DNA of 64,000 nucleotides from Chaunax sp. Z400 (taxonomy: Eukaryota; Chordata; Actinopteri; Lophiiformes; Chaunacidae), in NCBI GenBank assembly GCA_037577475.1, contig JBAGJB010000202.1, positions 248,001-312,000 on the forward strand, in the 5' to 3' direction. The notes beneath the pieces were generated by a model. It worked only from the letters and a program-made list of their open reading frames with translations. It did no database searches and was not told the origin of the DNA. Below, one piece after another: positions 1 to 10,524 of this stretch. How positions within the stretch are numbered: the stretch's first letter is position 1; each line of letters starts with the position of its first letter. The position numbers and the translations under genes are program-made.

Positions 1-1810
1 GGCAGAAGCCCAACAATCAACGGTCAGTACAGAAATGTTTGACTTTCTTAACTATTTATGGTGATAATAGTTCATTAAGATGAGGTGAATTTATAGTTCA
101 TGGCCTGCTGTTCATAATGTCGCCTTTCTTTTGGTTTCTTAGGAACAAGGCTGACCCGGAGCCAGAACAACAATACTGTTACAGTGTGTTCCTGAGGTAC
201 TTTGAGATCTAGGGTGAATATATCTACGATCTCCTGCCTCCAAATGATAAAAAGTAAGAGACAGGATTCAGAGTCAGTGTGTGCATTCTGAATCACAATG
301 CCTGTTTGAATCCAGGTTATCTGTGGTACTGGTACCCTCAGTGTGTTTGGATTTGTTGAAATCCAACATTTTTCATCAGAGCTTTGACTGCTTGTCTTAC
401 TAAAGCCACACATTGTCTTTTCATAAACTAGTTTCAGGAAAACTCTGAGTCTCCTTGAAGATCAGCGTAAGCACAAGGGCGCACAAACACAAGTCTTTTC
501 TGCAGAGGATGCTATTAAGCTGTTTAAGATAGGTGAGTGGTCATAATAACTATGTTGTTCTGAATACAACAGTATTATATTTTGTCATTGTGTTCCCCTT
601 TATGCAGACTGAATCTAGTTTTGCAAAGTTTGAAACATTTTAAAATGTATTTTTATTCTTAGTTTTTTTTTGATGATGCTCTTCTCTGTCTCCAGGACAA
701 AAGGAAAGGACAGACGCCCATACGCGTGAACCAAAATTCAAACAGTCCCACGCTGTGGTCACTCTGAAGCTGGTCTCTGCACCTATAGACGCTGATGGGA
801 ATCTCCTTCCACAGGTGACGTTCACCTCTAGTGTTACATATTAAGAGACATTGTTCATTCTTTATGGTGAAATGTTTATTCAAAGAATGAAGGTTCTTGA
901 ATTTCACAAAGGATTCCTGTGGCTTTTGAGTGATACTAACAGTGTGATATTTTATTTTTGCAGCGCGATAATAAGGTGAATGTCAGCCAGCTCTGTATGG
1001 TTGACCTGGACGGTACTGAGGCCACCTTAACAGGTCAGTGGGTTACTTTCTCTCTTAAGTAAACCATTTCTGTGATCAACTGTCAGTTTGTTCAGAAGCC
1101 AATCGTCTCTACTGATGTCTCATTTACAGAGTGTATGAACACGGACCAGGAGGAACTGTTGAAATATATTACAGCCATGCGTAAGAGCCAGAGGACCGGA
1201 AACAAGACGGTTGGTATTTTACAATCTGTTCATCATATTTAGCTGTTTTATTTGTGTGTATATTAATATTGTAAATATTCTTTTCATCATTGCTAATATT
1301 CCAGTAGGCACGATTTCACAGTCTTTATTTTCTTCCAGACTTTTCCATCAAGTGAAACAACCCTAATGAAGCTGTTCGGCAGCCACTTTGATGGAGAAGG
1401 AAATGTTGGGCTGATTGCATGTGTCAGCCCAAACATTGATCAACATGCTGTAACGAAGGTAGGCCATTTATTTTGCTGTAATTTAAAGTATTGTCGCTAA
1501 TCTCATTGCTTTCCCTCTGACACATCTGAGCTATCATCATAACTAATCTCTGAAAACGATGAAAGGTTGACAAGATGGTTCAGGACACTGTCACAGGTTC
1601 TGTCCACCACATATATGGATTTACTTCAGATTACTGTTGACACTTTGACAGTCAGTTAAAAAGCTGACTTTCAAATCATCAGCATTTGATTTGGATCCCT
1701 TCTGTGGCTTTAAGGTCATGAGGAAGTGTATTTCTTATAGTTCTCCTGTGTATGTGTTGCAGTGGCTGATGACGTTCGCAGAGGATACCTACAAGGTGAC
1801 AGTGGTATAG
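1..1810 (+). pseudogene. KIF23-like kinesin-6 motor gene, 3' exons with nonsense codon
   Basis: Eight exons of a kinesin-6 motor domain run off the left edge: 1-22, 143-253, 438-532, 696-814, 964-1033, 1130-1209, 1339-1458 and 1763-1810. All have AG/GT borders and consistent phase. The translation aligns with the second half of the KIF23/MKLP1 motor: an EIYxxYIYDLL-like block, a degenerate switch I (KFKQSHA in place of SSRSH), DLDGTE at switch II in place of DLAGSE, and FDGEGNVGLI near the end. The frame stops after WLMTFAEDTYKVTVV, where KIF23 would continue into neck and stalk. In exon 143-253 codon 210-212 is TAG, where the equivalent codon at 35827-35829 is TAC, so this copy should yield a truncated motor. 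It also reads AIKLF where the other copy reads AIQVF. I call it a pseudogene because of the stop; sequencing error is the alternative. Confidence 0.8.
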
Positions 1811-1829
1811 CCTGCTGAAGAACCGATGG

Positions 1830-2490
1830 CCAACCCTGGAGAGATAGGAAAGGAGTGGTGGTCAGCTCAGAACCTTTCTTCACCCGAGTGTCCAGAACAT
1901 ATGGTCGTAGGTCTGATGACACAACTATAAAGTCCCACGTGAGCGTTGAAGTCCCCCAGAAGAACTACGGAGTCCCCAGTAGGGGCACCCTGCAACACCC
2001 CATCCAAGGACTCCAAGAAGGCTGGGGGAAACCTCAACGTACAGGCACCGAGCCGGGGGCCTACGAGTAGATCCACACCTGCTCGACGCCTCTCACCATG
2101 TGCAACTCAAGCTTGGAATAGAGTACAACCCCTCTCGGGGAGCTTGGCTCCAGAACCCGTGCCATGTGTTGAGATGAGCCCGACTATATCCAGCGGCTAG
2201 TCTAGCCGGTATCTCTCAACCTCATGCACCAGCTCGGGTTCTTTCCCCGCCAGAGTGGTGATATTCCATGTTCCCAAAGCCAGTTTTGGCAGCGGGGGAT
2301 CGGTGCGGCAGGGCCTCCGCGCTTGTCTGCCGACCCATCTACATCGCACCGGACCGCTTTTAGTCTGGCCTGTCACCTAGGACCAATATGCCATGGGAGA
2401 CCCTATCAGGGGCAAATTGCCCACGGACAACACAGCTTCCTAGGACAATTCGGGCTCTCAAACCCATCCACCACAATAATTATATAGACA
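1830..2490 (-). mobile_element. Fragment of a non-LTR retrotransposon (endonuclease domain)
   Basis: On the minus strand, 2076-1870 contains the AP-endonuclease motif VVLLGDFNAHVG. Bases 2100-2480 match, from memory, the conserved 5' part of a widespread fish LINE (RTE/L2-like, often annotated as craniofacial development protein 2-like). Sequence normally lying between these blocks is missing, and the frame is broken, so it is a dead, internally deleted copy. It starts within about 20 bp of the kinesin-like stop codon. A poly-A run at 2489-2501 adjoins it on the plus strand. Confidence 0.75.
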
Positions 2491-3060
2491 AAAAAAAAAA
2501 GAATAAAGCCATATTAAAATGTAAAACTAGAGTTCTGACAATATTCTTTATAATTCATTTAATTTAATTCATTATTTTTAGAGTAGTAAAGTCAAATTAA
2601 TTTTTCCAAACATTTCCATTTTCAGTTGCTATAGCTGTTCTAGCTTTATAGTGCAAAGTGACCTGAAGTTGCAGCTACGTTTATAGAGTGTAAGCCTACC
2701 CGCCGTACTGCAGCTCAGGTACAAGCAGGAAGAGTAGGTAATTAAGGTAATTAAGCTAATTATTGGAAATTGAACAACTCTCTTCTTAAACATGAGGAAG
2801 TCAAAATAAAAATTGCGCACATAGTTACAAAGCTATGTATGGTGATATGATATAGGCTTCGCCAGAATGAGAAGGTTGTAATAGTCCTGGGTCTGAAATC
2901 ACAGGTCGGGAACAACGTGTCTGATGTTGCAGGTCTGAGACTGCATCTCTTTTTCTTTTCAGTGGCCCAAAATAGATCAGTTCTTCCTCCATTTGGAGTT
3001 AAAGAGCTAAAATCACTTCATATAGCCATGATTTCTGATGACATATTATCCACTTTTTGC
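2491..3060. other. Intergenic, AT-rich, no gene seen
   Basis: No supported ORF or splice-bounded exon. It contains scattered GGTCTGAAATC-like words (about 2885-2945) related to the B-box-like repeats further right. Copy A lacks 15 bp here that copy B has near 38501-38515. Confidence 0.6.
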
Positions 3061-3292
3061 GTTTTTGGTTTTTGAGGGAGCCGGTCCGCGGTTGCGGGTC
3101 CGAAATCCCGGGTCCAAATTCCGAAATCCCGGGTCCAAAGTCCCAGGTGCGAAATCCCTAATGAAGACTGACTGTTTCATTCAAGATTTATTTGCTTTAA
3201 AATATTGAATCATCACAAGGGAGTTCTCCTTGAAGCCATACGGACATCATATTGTCTTCAGTCCACACAAACATAAATGCAGTTTACCTCAG

Positions 3293-3351
<59 letters not shown>

Positions 3352-3545
3352 GTGCCTTTTTAATTTGTCGGTTATTGATCTATGGATCAGTTGTTTGTAA
3401 AGAACTTGCCTTACTTTTCTGTCTTTATATTTTTGTGCCACTGTTTGTCAGTGTTTATCAAAATGGACTGTCTGTTTTTAGTGTGAATGAATTGTTCAGG
3501 ATTTTATTTGAATGGCGTATCAGTAATAAATCTTTTTTAAAAAAT
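3060..3545. repeat. Local duplicated block, member 1, with (AT)n
   Basis: This block and 4020-4500 share the same order: a GC-rich CCGGTCCGCGGTTGCGGG segment, GGGTCCGAAATCC-type words, a stretch beginning TTTCATTCAAGATTTATTTG, then a pure (AT)n at 3294-3347, then a common right part up to a GAATGG(C/T)GTATCAG word. Copy A lacks 86 bp of the left part that member 1 has in copy B (after 3164). Confidence 0.8.
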
Positions 3546-3754
3546 CAAACAATACTTGCTGTTATTATTTAGATGGTGGAAAGTACATTTACTGAAATAC
3601 TTGTGGTAGTTTTACTTGATTATTAGTATTTGTTTTATACTTATTCTCTACTATTATTATTTGTTCCTATGTTACATAAGGTTGTTTTTTGAATATGAAG
3701 CACTAAAATGACAATGAGTTCATCAACTCCAAACAGGAAGTTGTTAAGCTCTAT

Positions 3755-4020
3755 GTATAGCTCAGAATGATAAACTGCAGACACTTAGTGATCTGAGTTT
3801 ATTGGATCAAATCACAGTCCCCATAATTAGATGTTTTCTCAACAGCAGTGTAATAATAAATAGAACTTCCGACCATGTTGAACACAGCTAGATGTATAGC
3901 TCAGTATGATAAACTGCATCCTGATAAGCAGCAGCCCAGTAATTATCTGAGATCGTGGGATCGAATCCCAGTTCCAAAATTTAGATGTTTTCTCAACAGC
4001 AGTGTAATAATAAATAGAAC
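3755..4020 (+). repeat. Two diverged tRNA-like monomers
   Basis: Two head-to-tail relatives of the 144-bp satellite monomer. Each has an A-box-like TATAGCTCAG(A/T)ATGATAAAC and a B-box-like GGATC(A/G)AATC. The second has the best T-arm of the family, TGGGATCGAATCCCA near 3957-3971. They end with the same AATAGAACTTCCGACC tail as the array monomers. Confidence 0.75.
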
Positions 4021-4312
4021 TTCCGACCCATGCGGGCCGGTCCGCGGTTGCGGGTCCGAAATCCCGGGTCCAAATTCCAAAATCCCAGGTGTGAAATCCC
4101 TAGTGAACCTCACTATAGCAGAGCTTTGTCCAGACTTTGTTTCTTCCCTCTGCAGGCCTGACATTTGAATCAGCTTTGTTTGTCATTACCAAAGTTTCAT
4201 TCAAGATTTATTTGCTTTAAAATATTGAATCATCACAAGGGAGTTCTCCTTGAAGCCATACAGACATCATATTGTCTTCAGTCCACACAAACATAAATGC
4301 AGTTTACCTCAG

Positions 4313-4355
<43 letters not shown>

Positions 4356-4500
4356 GTGCCTTTTTAATTTGTCTGTTATTGATCTATGGATCAGTTTTTT
4401 GTAAAGAACTTGCCTTACTTTTCTGTCTTTATATTTTTGTGCCACTGTTTATCAAAATGGACTGTCTGTTTTTAGTGTCAATGAATTGTTCAGGATTTTT
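4020..4500. repeat. Local duplicated block, member 2, with (AT)n
   Basis: Second member of the block at 3060-3545, with (AT)n at about 4315-4350. It keeps the left part (TAGTGAACCTCACTATAGC onward) that member 1 of copy A has lost. Confidence 0.8.
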
Positions 4501-4537
4501 ATTTGAATGGTGTATCAGTGTTTTCATGTTCAGTACA

Positions 4538-6642
4538 GCTGAGGTATAGCTCAGTACGATAAGCTGCAGACACTTTGTGATCTGAGTTTATGGGATCTAA
4601 TCCCAGTTCAAGCATATAGATGTTTTCGCCTCAGCAGTGTGAATAATAAGTAGAACTTCTGACCACATTCAGGAGAGCTGAGCTATAGCTCTGTAAGATA
4701 AGCTGCAGACACTTGGTGATCTGAGTTTATGGGATCAAATCCCAGTTCAAGCATTTCATTTAGATGTTTTCTCCTCAGCAGTGTGAATAATGAGTAGAAC
4801 TTCTGACCACATTCAGGAGAGCTGAGCTATAGCTCTGTAAGATAAGCTGCAGACACTTGGTGATCTGAGTTTATGGGTTCAAATCCCAGTTCAAGCATTT
4901 CATTTAGATGTTTTCTCCTCAGCAGTGTGAATAATAAGTAGAACTTCTGACCACATTCAGGAGAGCTGAGCTATAGCTCTGTAAGATAAGCTGCAGACAC
5001 TTGGTGATCTGAGTTTATGGGATCAAATCCCAGTTCAAGCATTTCATTTAGATGTTTTCTCCTCAGCAGTGTGAATAATGAGTAGAACTTCTGACCACAT
5101 TCAGGAGAGCTGAGCTATAGCTCTGTAAGATAAGCTGCAGACACTTGGTGATCTGAGTTTATGGGTTCAAATCCCAGTTCAAGCATTTCATTTAGATGTT
5201 TTCTCCTCAGCAGTGTGAATAATAAGTAGAACTTCTGACCACATTCAGGAGAGCTGAGCTATAGCTCTGTAAGATAAGCTGCAGACACTTGGTGATCTGA
5301 GTTTATGGGATCAAATCCCAGTTCAAGCATTTCATTTAGATGTTTTCTCCTCAGCAGTGTGAATAATGAGTAGAACTTCTGACCACATTCAGGAGAGCTG
5401 AGCTATAGCTCTGTAAGATAAGCTGCAGACACTTGGTGATCTGAGTTTATGGGATCAAATCCCAGTTCAAGCATTTCATTTAGATGTTTTCTCCTCAGCA
5501 GTGTGAATAATAAGTAGAACTTCTGACCACATTCAGGAGAGCTGAGCTATAGCTCTGTAAGATAAGCTGCAGACACTTGGTGATCTGAGTTTATGGGATC
5601 AAATCCCAGTTCAAGCATTTCATTTAGATGTTTTCTCCTCAGCAGTGTGAATAATAAGTAGAACTTCTGACCACATTCAGGAGAGCTGAGCTATAGCTCT
5701 GTAAGATAAGCTGCAGACACTTGGTGATCTGAGTTTATGGGATCAAATCCCAGTTCAAGCATTTCATTTAGATGTTTTCTCCTCAGCAGTGTGAATAATA
5801 AGTAGAACTTCTGACCACATTCAGGAGAGCTGAGCTATAGCTCTGTAAGATAAGCTGCAGACACTTGGTGATCTGAGTTTATGGGATCAAATCCCAGTTC
5901 AAGCATTTCATTTAGATGTTTTCTCCTCAGCAGTGTGAATAATAAGTAGAACTTCTGACCACATTCAGGAGAGCTGAGCTATAGCTCTGTAAGATAAGCT
6001 GCAGACACTTGGTGATCTGAGTTTATGGGATCAAATCCCAGTTCAAGCATTTCATTTAGATGTTTTCTCCTCAGCAGTGTGAATAATAAGTAGAACTTCT
6101 GACCACATTCAGGAGAGCTGAGCTATAGCTCTGTAAGATAAGCTGCAGACACTTGGTGATCTGAGTTTATGGGATCAAATCCCAGTTCAAGCATTTCATT
6201 TAGATGTTTTCTCCTCAGCAGTGTGAATAATAAGTAGAACTTCTGACCACATTCAGGAGAGCTGAGCTATAGCTCTGTAAGATAAGCTGCAGACACTTGG
6301 TGATCTGAGTTTATGGGATCAAATCCCAGTTCAAGCATTTCATTTAGATGTTTTCTCCTCAGCAGTGTGAATAATAAGTAGAACTTCTGACCACATTCAG
6401 GAGAGCTGAGCTATAGCTCTGTAAGATAAGCTGCAGACACTTGGTGATCTGAGTTTATGGGATCAAATCCCAGTTCAAGCATTTCATTTAGATGTTTTCT
6501 CCTCAGCAGTGTGAATAATAAGTAGAACTTCTGACCACATTCAGGAGAGCTGAGCTATAGCTCTGTAAGATAAGCTGCAGACACTTGGTGATCTGAGTTT
6601 ATGGGATCAAATCCCAGTTCAAGCATTTCATTTAGATGTTTT
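4538..6642 (+). repeat. tRNA-like 144-bp satellite array, 15 units, type-2 monomer
   Basis: Monomers start with GCTGAG at 4538, 4677, 4821 and then every 144 bp to 6549; the last is truncated. Each holds an A-box-like TAGCTC(A/T)GTA...GATAAGC and a B-box-like GG(A/T)TCAAATCCCAGTTCAAG about 45 bp later, as in a tRNA-derived SINE. Unit 1 is of the type that fills copy B (AGGTATAGCTCAGTACG). Units 2-15 are a second type (AGCTATAGCTCTGTAAG). The first units alternate GGGATC/AATGAG with GGGTTC/AATAAG, a 288-bp dimer repeat covering 4677-5252. Acceptor-stem pairing is absent, so this is not called as functional tRNA. Confidence 0.9.
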
Positions 6643-6954
6643 CTTGACACACTTGACACACTTGACACACTTGACACACTTGACACACTTGACACACTTG
6701 ACACACTTGACACACTTGACACACTTGACACACTTGACACACTTGACACACTTGACACACTTGACACACTTGACACACTTGACACACTTGACACACTTGA
6801 CACACTTGACACACTTGACACACTTGACACACTTGACACACTTGACACACTTGACACACTTGACACACTTGACACACTTGACACACTTGACACACTTGAC
6901 ACACTTGACACACTTGACACACTTGACACACTTGACACACTTGACACACTTGAC
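6643..6954. repeat. 9-bp tandem array (cttgacaca), 34 units
   Basis: Perfect 9-bp repeats fill 6643-6948, ending in a partial cttgac. The array begins inside the last 144-bp monomer and sits between direct and inverted tRNA-like monomers. Because 9 is a multiple of 3, every frame lacking a stop stays open; those ORFs (DTL, THL, SSV, QVC repeats) are artefacts. Confidence 0.97.
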
Positions 6955-7027
6955 TTGTTTTTGGGTGGGTCTTTCTGCTTCTGCAGGTCCACAATCCCGG
7001 GTCAGGAATCGCAGGTCACACTTCCAT

Positions 7028-7545
7028 AATCTCAGCTCAGATCATTACTGGTCTGCAGCTTATCATACTGAGCTATACATCCAGTTGTATTTGACATGGT
7101 TACAAGTTCTATTTATTATTACACTGCAGTGGAGAAAACATCTAAATTTTGGAAATGGGATTCAAACCCACAATCTCAGATCATTACTGGGCTGCTGCTG
7201 ATCAGGCTGCAGCTGATCGTGCTGAGCTATACCTCAGCTCTGCTGAATGTGGTCACAAGTTCTACTTATTATACACACTACTGTGGAGAAAACATCTAAA
7301 TGAAATGCTTCAAGTGGGATGTGATCCCATAAACTTAGATCACCAAGTGTCTGCAGCTTATCATGCTGAGCTATACCTCAGCTCTGCTGAATGTGGTCAC
7401 AAGTTCTACTTATTATTCACACTGCTGTGGAGAAAACATCTAAATGAAATGCTGGAACTGGGATTTGATCCTATAAACTCAGATCAACAAGTGGCTGTAG
7501 CTTATCATACTGAGCTATACCTCAGCTCTGTTGAACAAGGTCAGA
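7028..7545 (-). repeat. Inverted tRNA-like monomers (about 3.6 units)
   Basis: These are reverse-complement relatives of the 144-bp monomer. On the minus strand each reads CTGAGGTATAGCTCAGCA(C/T)GATAAGC...GATC...ATCCCA. One partial and three near-full units are present. Together with the direct array they form a large inverted repeat with the 9-bp array as spacer. Confidence 0.85.
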
Positions 7546-8220
7546 TACCTACTATAGGTAGGTATACCTACAACTCTATGACTTCATGTTTGGAACTTGT
7601 ATTTATTGTATTCACAGTATTGAGGAGAAAACTGAGAGAACATCATTGATATTGCTGATCAATCAGTATTTGAAGTATTTTTTGTTTGTTTGGTTTTACT
7701 TGCTAAAAATCGTCTTTTTTTTTTTTTATAGGGCACTGTTCTCATTCGTAAGAAAAACCGGACCATATAGGAAAATGTAGTATAGGTAGTATCGATCCAG
7801 ACTCCAGATCAGAAGGTGGCGGTAATGCACACCAAACGTTGCTCGCCAACTGCCATAAAACAACAGAAGAAGAACCTTAGCTAACCTTGAGCAATATTCT
7901 GATGAGACAAGAGAAATGCAGGATTTAGGTGTTACTGCTTATAGTGTTTGTCAGGATTACTGTGTTGACTGAAGTTACAAAATGAGTTTGTGTTTACAAA
8001 AATAAGCATTGCTTCACCTTAACTTAAAAAAGGGAATGGTTTACATGTTAAAATGTTAATGTGTAAGATGTGTATATTTTATGGCTAATGCAGAAGTTTT
8101 ATATTGAATTAAAATTCAATATAGTTGACAGCTGGAAATTGCAATTGCTATCTATATTTTTTTAAAATATTCTTCATCATAATATAATTTATATTATATT
8201 GACTGTAATAGTTGTATAAC
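7546..8220. other. Intergenic, possible terminal exon at about 7735-7771
   Basis: A long poly-T tract ending in TATAG is followed by GGCACTGTTCTCATTCG..., which reads GTVLIRKKNRTI and then a stop. It looks like a splice acceptor with a short last exon, but no partner exon was found. Near 7795-7875 is a GGTGGCGGTAATGCAC...CCAACTGCCATAAAACA segment that I know as common in fish genomes. The rest is AT-rich without genes. Confidence 0.35.
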
Positions 8221-8570
8221 TTTTTTGCTTAATGTATACAAAAGAAAGGGACCGAGGAGCAGAGCAGCTTCCAGGTGGAACCTTTGCCAACGGAGCAGTT
8301 TTTACTTCCGGGTTGCCTTAAGGTAAGAACGTAAACATCCGGGAGAGGCGCCAAGATGGCTACCGAGTAGGGTCGAAAAGTCGAGTCCTGCAAAAAAAAG
8401 AAGTTTTGAATGGTGAAAAACAGATAGATTCCGTGTTTAAACAACTTTTGGGACAACTAGATTCGTTCCACTGAAGATTGACAGCAACTTGATGTCGAGT
8501 TGAGAAAAAAAGGACGTAAAAACGAGCGAGTACGTTAAATATGTTGATCTTCATCATTTGGTTTACGTTC
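8221..8570 (+). other. GC-richer leader-like segment
   Basis: It contains CCAAGATGGC at 8351-8360, a YY1-type motif often found near the 5' end of genes and LINEs, and a donor-like AAGGTAAGA at about 8320. No coding frame is supported. It directly precedes the 108-bp minisatellite. Confidence 0.35.
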
Positions 8571-9590
8571 AGAGGGACGGAGGTGGAGGCTCCGACTGGG
8601 GCTGTGACTGACTGGGGCTTGAGTGCGGGCTAGCCTGTACTGAGTGGATGGAGGTCAGCCGGCTCCAGGGCAGGCTGCAGAGGGACGGAGGTGGAGGCTC
8701 CGACTGGGGCTGTGACTGACTGGGGCTTGAGTGCGGGCTAGCCTGTACTGAGCGGATGGAGGTCAGCCGGCTCCAGGGCAGGCTGCAGAGGGACGGAAGA
8801 AGTGAAAGAGAAAGAGGAAAAAAAGAGGAATGGAGGTGGAGGCTCCGACTGGGGCTTAGGTGTGTGGCTAGCCGGTATGGAGTGGCTGGAGGTGAGCCGG
8901 CTCCAGGGCAGGCCGCAGAGGAATGGAGGTGGAGGCTCCGACTGGGGCTGTGACTGACTGGGGCTTGAGTGTGGGCTAGCCGGTATGGAGTGGCTGGGGG
9001 TGAGGGCTCCAGGGCAGGCTGCAGAGGAATGGAGGTGGAGGCTCCGACTGGGGCTGTGACTGACTGGGGCTTGAGTGTGGGCTAGCCGGTATGGAGTGGC
9101 TGGGGGTGAGGGCTCCAGGGCAGGCTGCAGAGGGACGGAGGTGGAGGCTCCGACTGGGGCTGTAACTGACTGGGGCTTGAGTGCGGGCTAGCCTGTACTG
9201 AGTGGATGGAGGTCAGCCGGCTCCAGGGCAGGCTGCAGAGGGACGGAGGTGGAGGCCCCGACTGGGGCTGTGACTGACTGGGGCTTGAGTGCGGGCTAGC
9301 CTGTACTGAGTGGATGGAGGTCAGCCGGCTCCAGGGCAGGCTGCAGAGGGACGGAGGTGGAGGCCCCGACTGGGGCTGTGACTGACTGGGGCTTGAGTGC
9401 GGGCTAGCCTGTACTGAGTGGATGGAGGTCAGCCGGCTCCAGGGCAGGCTGCAGAGGGACGGAAGAAGTGAAAGAAGAAAGAGGAAAAAAAGAGGAATGG
9501 AGGTGGAGGCTCCGACTGGGGCTTAGGTGTGTGGCTAGCCGGTATGGAGTGGCTGGAGGTGAGGGCTCCAGGGCAGGCTGCAGAGGCAGA
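8571..9590. repeat. 108-bp GC-rich minisatellite
   Basis: About nine to ten units of 108 bp and length variants, with core words GGAGGTGGAGGCTCCGACTGG and CCGGCTCCAGGGCAGGCTGC. Repeats start at 8571 and 8679. Some units carry a purine-rich insert (GAAGAAGTGAAAGA...). Copy A has exactly one 108-bp unit more than copy B. Confidence 0.93.
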
Positions 9591-9591
9591 A

Positions 9592-10487
9592 TCAGCTTTG
9601 TTTGTCATTACCAAAGACTGACTGTTTCATTCAAGATTTATTTGCTTTAAACGTCTCCCCTGTGTTTGAAATCCTGAGGGTGAGGGAGGAAAAATGTTCA
9701 AGTATTGAATTATTATTTTTCACTTTTGTTTCAGAATTATGGCTCTCTGTGACGGTGCTATGATTTCAATCAAAGTTCATTCGGGTAAGTGCGAGCTGCT
9801 TGTGCTTGAGTCAGCGTTTTGCTCATGTTACCACTCAAGAGTCCAACATGAGAGGGAGGGGAAAAGTGGGGGGGAGATGCAGGGAGGAAGAGGATGAGGG
9901 GGGAAAATGTTGGAAGTATTGAATTATTATTTTGCACTTTTGTTTCAGAATTATGGCTCTCTGTGACGGTGCTATGATTTTCATAATTAAAACATCTGTG
10001 TACTGTGCCATGTTGAATTACATACATTTACAGACAAAATATTTTATTTAGTAGTTTTATTAATAGTTCTGTATTAAAAATATGTTGACATGACTGGTGT
10101 TGAGGGGTAAAAGTGTTTTATGAGAGCAATAGTTAGTATTCTTCATAATTGTGAGTGAAATCTCTTGACCAGATGGAGCCTGGGCCCCATGTATCAAGGC
10201 TGAGTCTTTGGCAGCAGACTAGGACCCTTTGCTGTGAGTCCTGCCCCCTCTCATTGCCACGTTTCCACGTTTTTTGCTTGAGAGAGATTCTAAGTATTGG
10301 GTACTCTTGGATTGGACTCTGAGAACAGAGCATTGTGCACACAAAGCATGCGGAGCCTTAAAAGGACAAGGGTTGAAAAACAGCAGACATTTACAAGACA
10401 ATGTTACACAGGCTGAATGTCATTTATTGATCTTTAAAATGCCATGTTATCAACTTCGGAAGCTCTTGCCCCAAGTCATTAATTACA
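9592..10487. other. Intergenic with a local duplication
   Basis: 9592-9650 is another copy of the CAGCTTTGTTTGTCATTACC fragment seen at 4165 and 38860. A segment of about 75 bp ending GGCTCTCTGTGACGGTGCTATG occurs twice (about 9690-9765 and 9905-9980). The first is followed by a donor-like GGGTAAGT, giving a possible short exon MALCDGAMISIKVHS. Nothing else supports a gene. Confidence 0.4.
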
Positions 10488-10524
10488 CATTTGCTTTAGT
10501 CAATCTGATTGACTAAAGCAAATG
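10488..10524. repeat. Perfect 18-bp inverted repeat (hairpin)
   Basis: Left arm catttgctttagtcaatc, one central t, then its exact reverse complement. It abuts the left end of the 1.17-kb repeat at 10525. Confidence 0.9.

Noticed and set aside
1867..2076. Host exonuclease/endonuclease gene from the LLGDFNAHVG motif
   Set aside because: Flanking sequence is a fish LINE with internal deletions and broken frames.
4538..6642. Cluster of functional tRNA genes
   Set aside because: A- and B-box-like sites and a T-arm are present, but acceptor stems do not pair and no anticodon arm is convincing; a tRNA-derived repeat fits better.
6555..7201. ORFs with SSV, DTL, THL or QVC repeats
   Set aside because: They come from the 9-bp array, whose period keeps all stop-free frames open on both strands.
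4538..7545. CRISPR array
   Set aside because: Monomers are contiguous with no unique spacers, and the DNA is eukaryotic.
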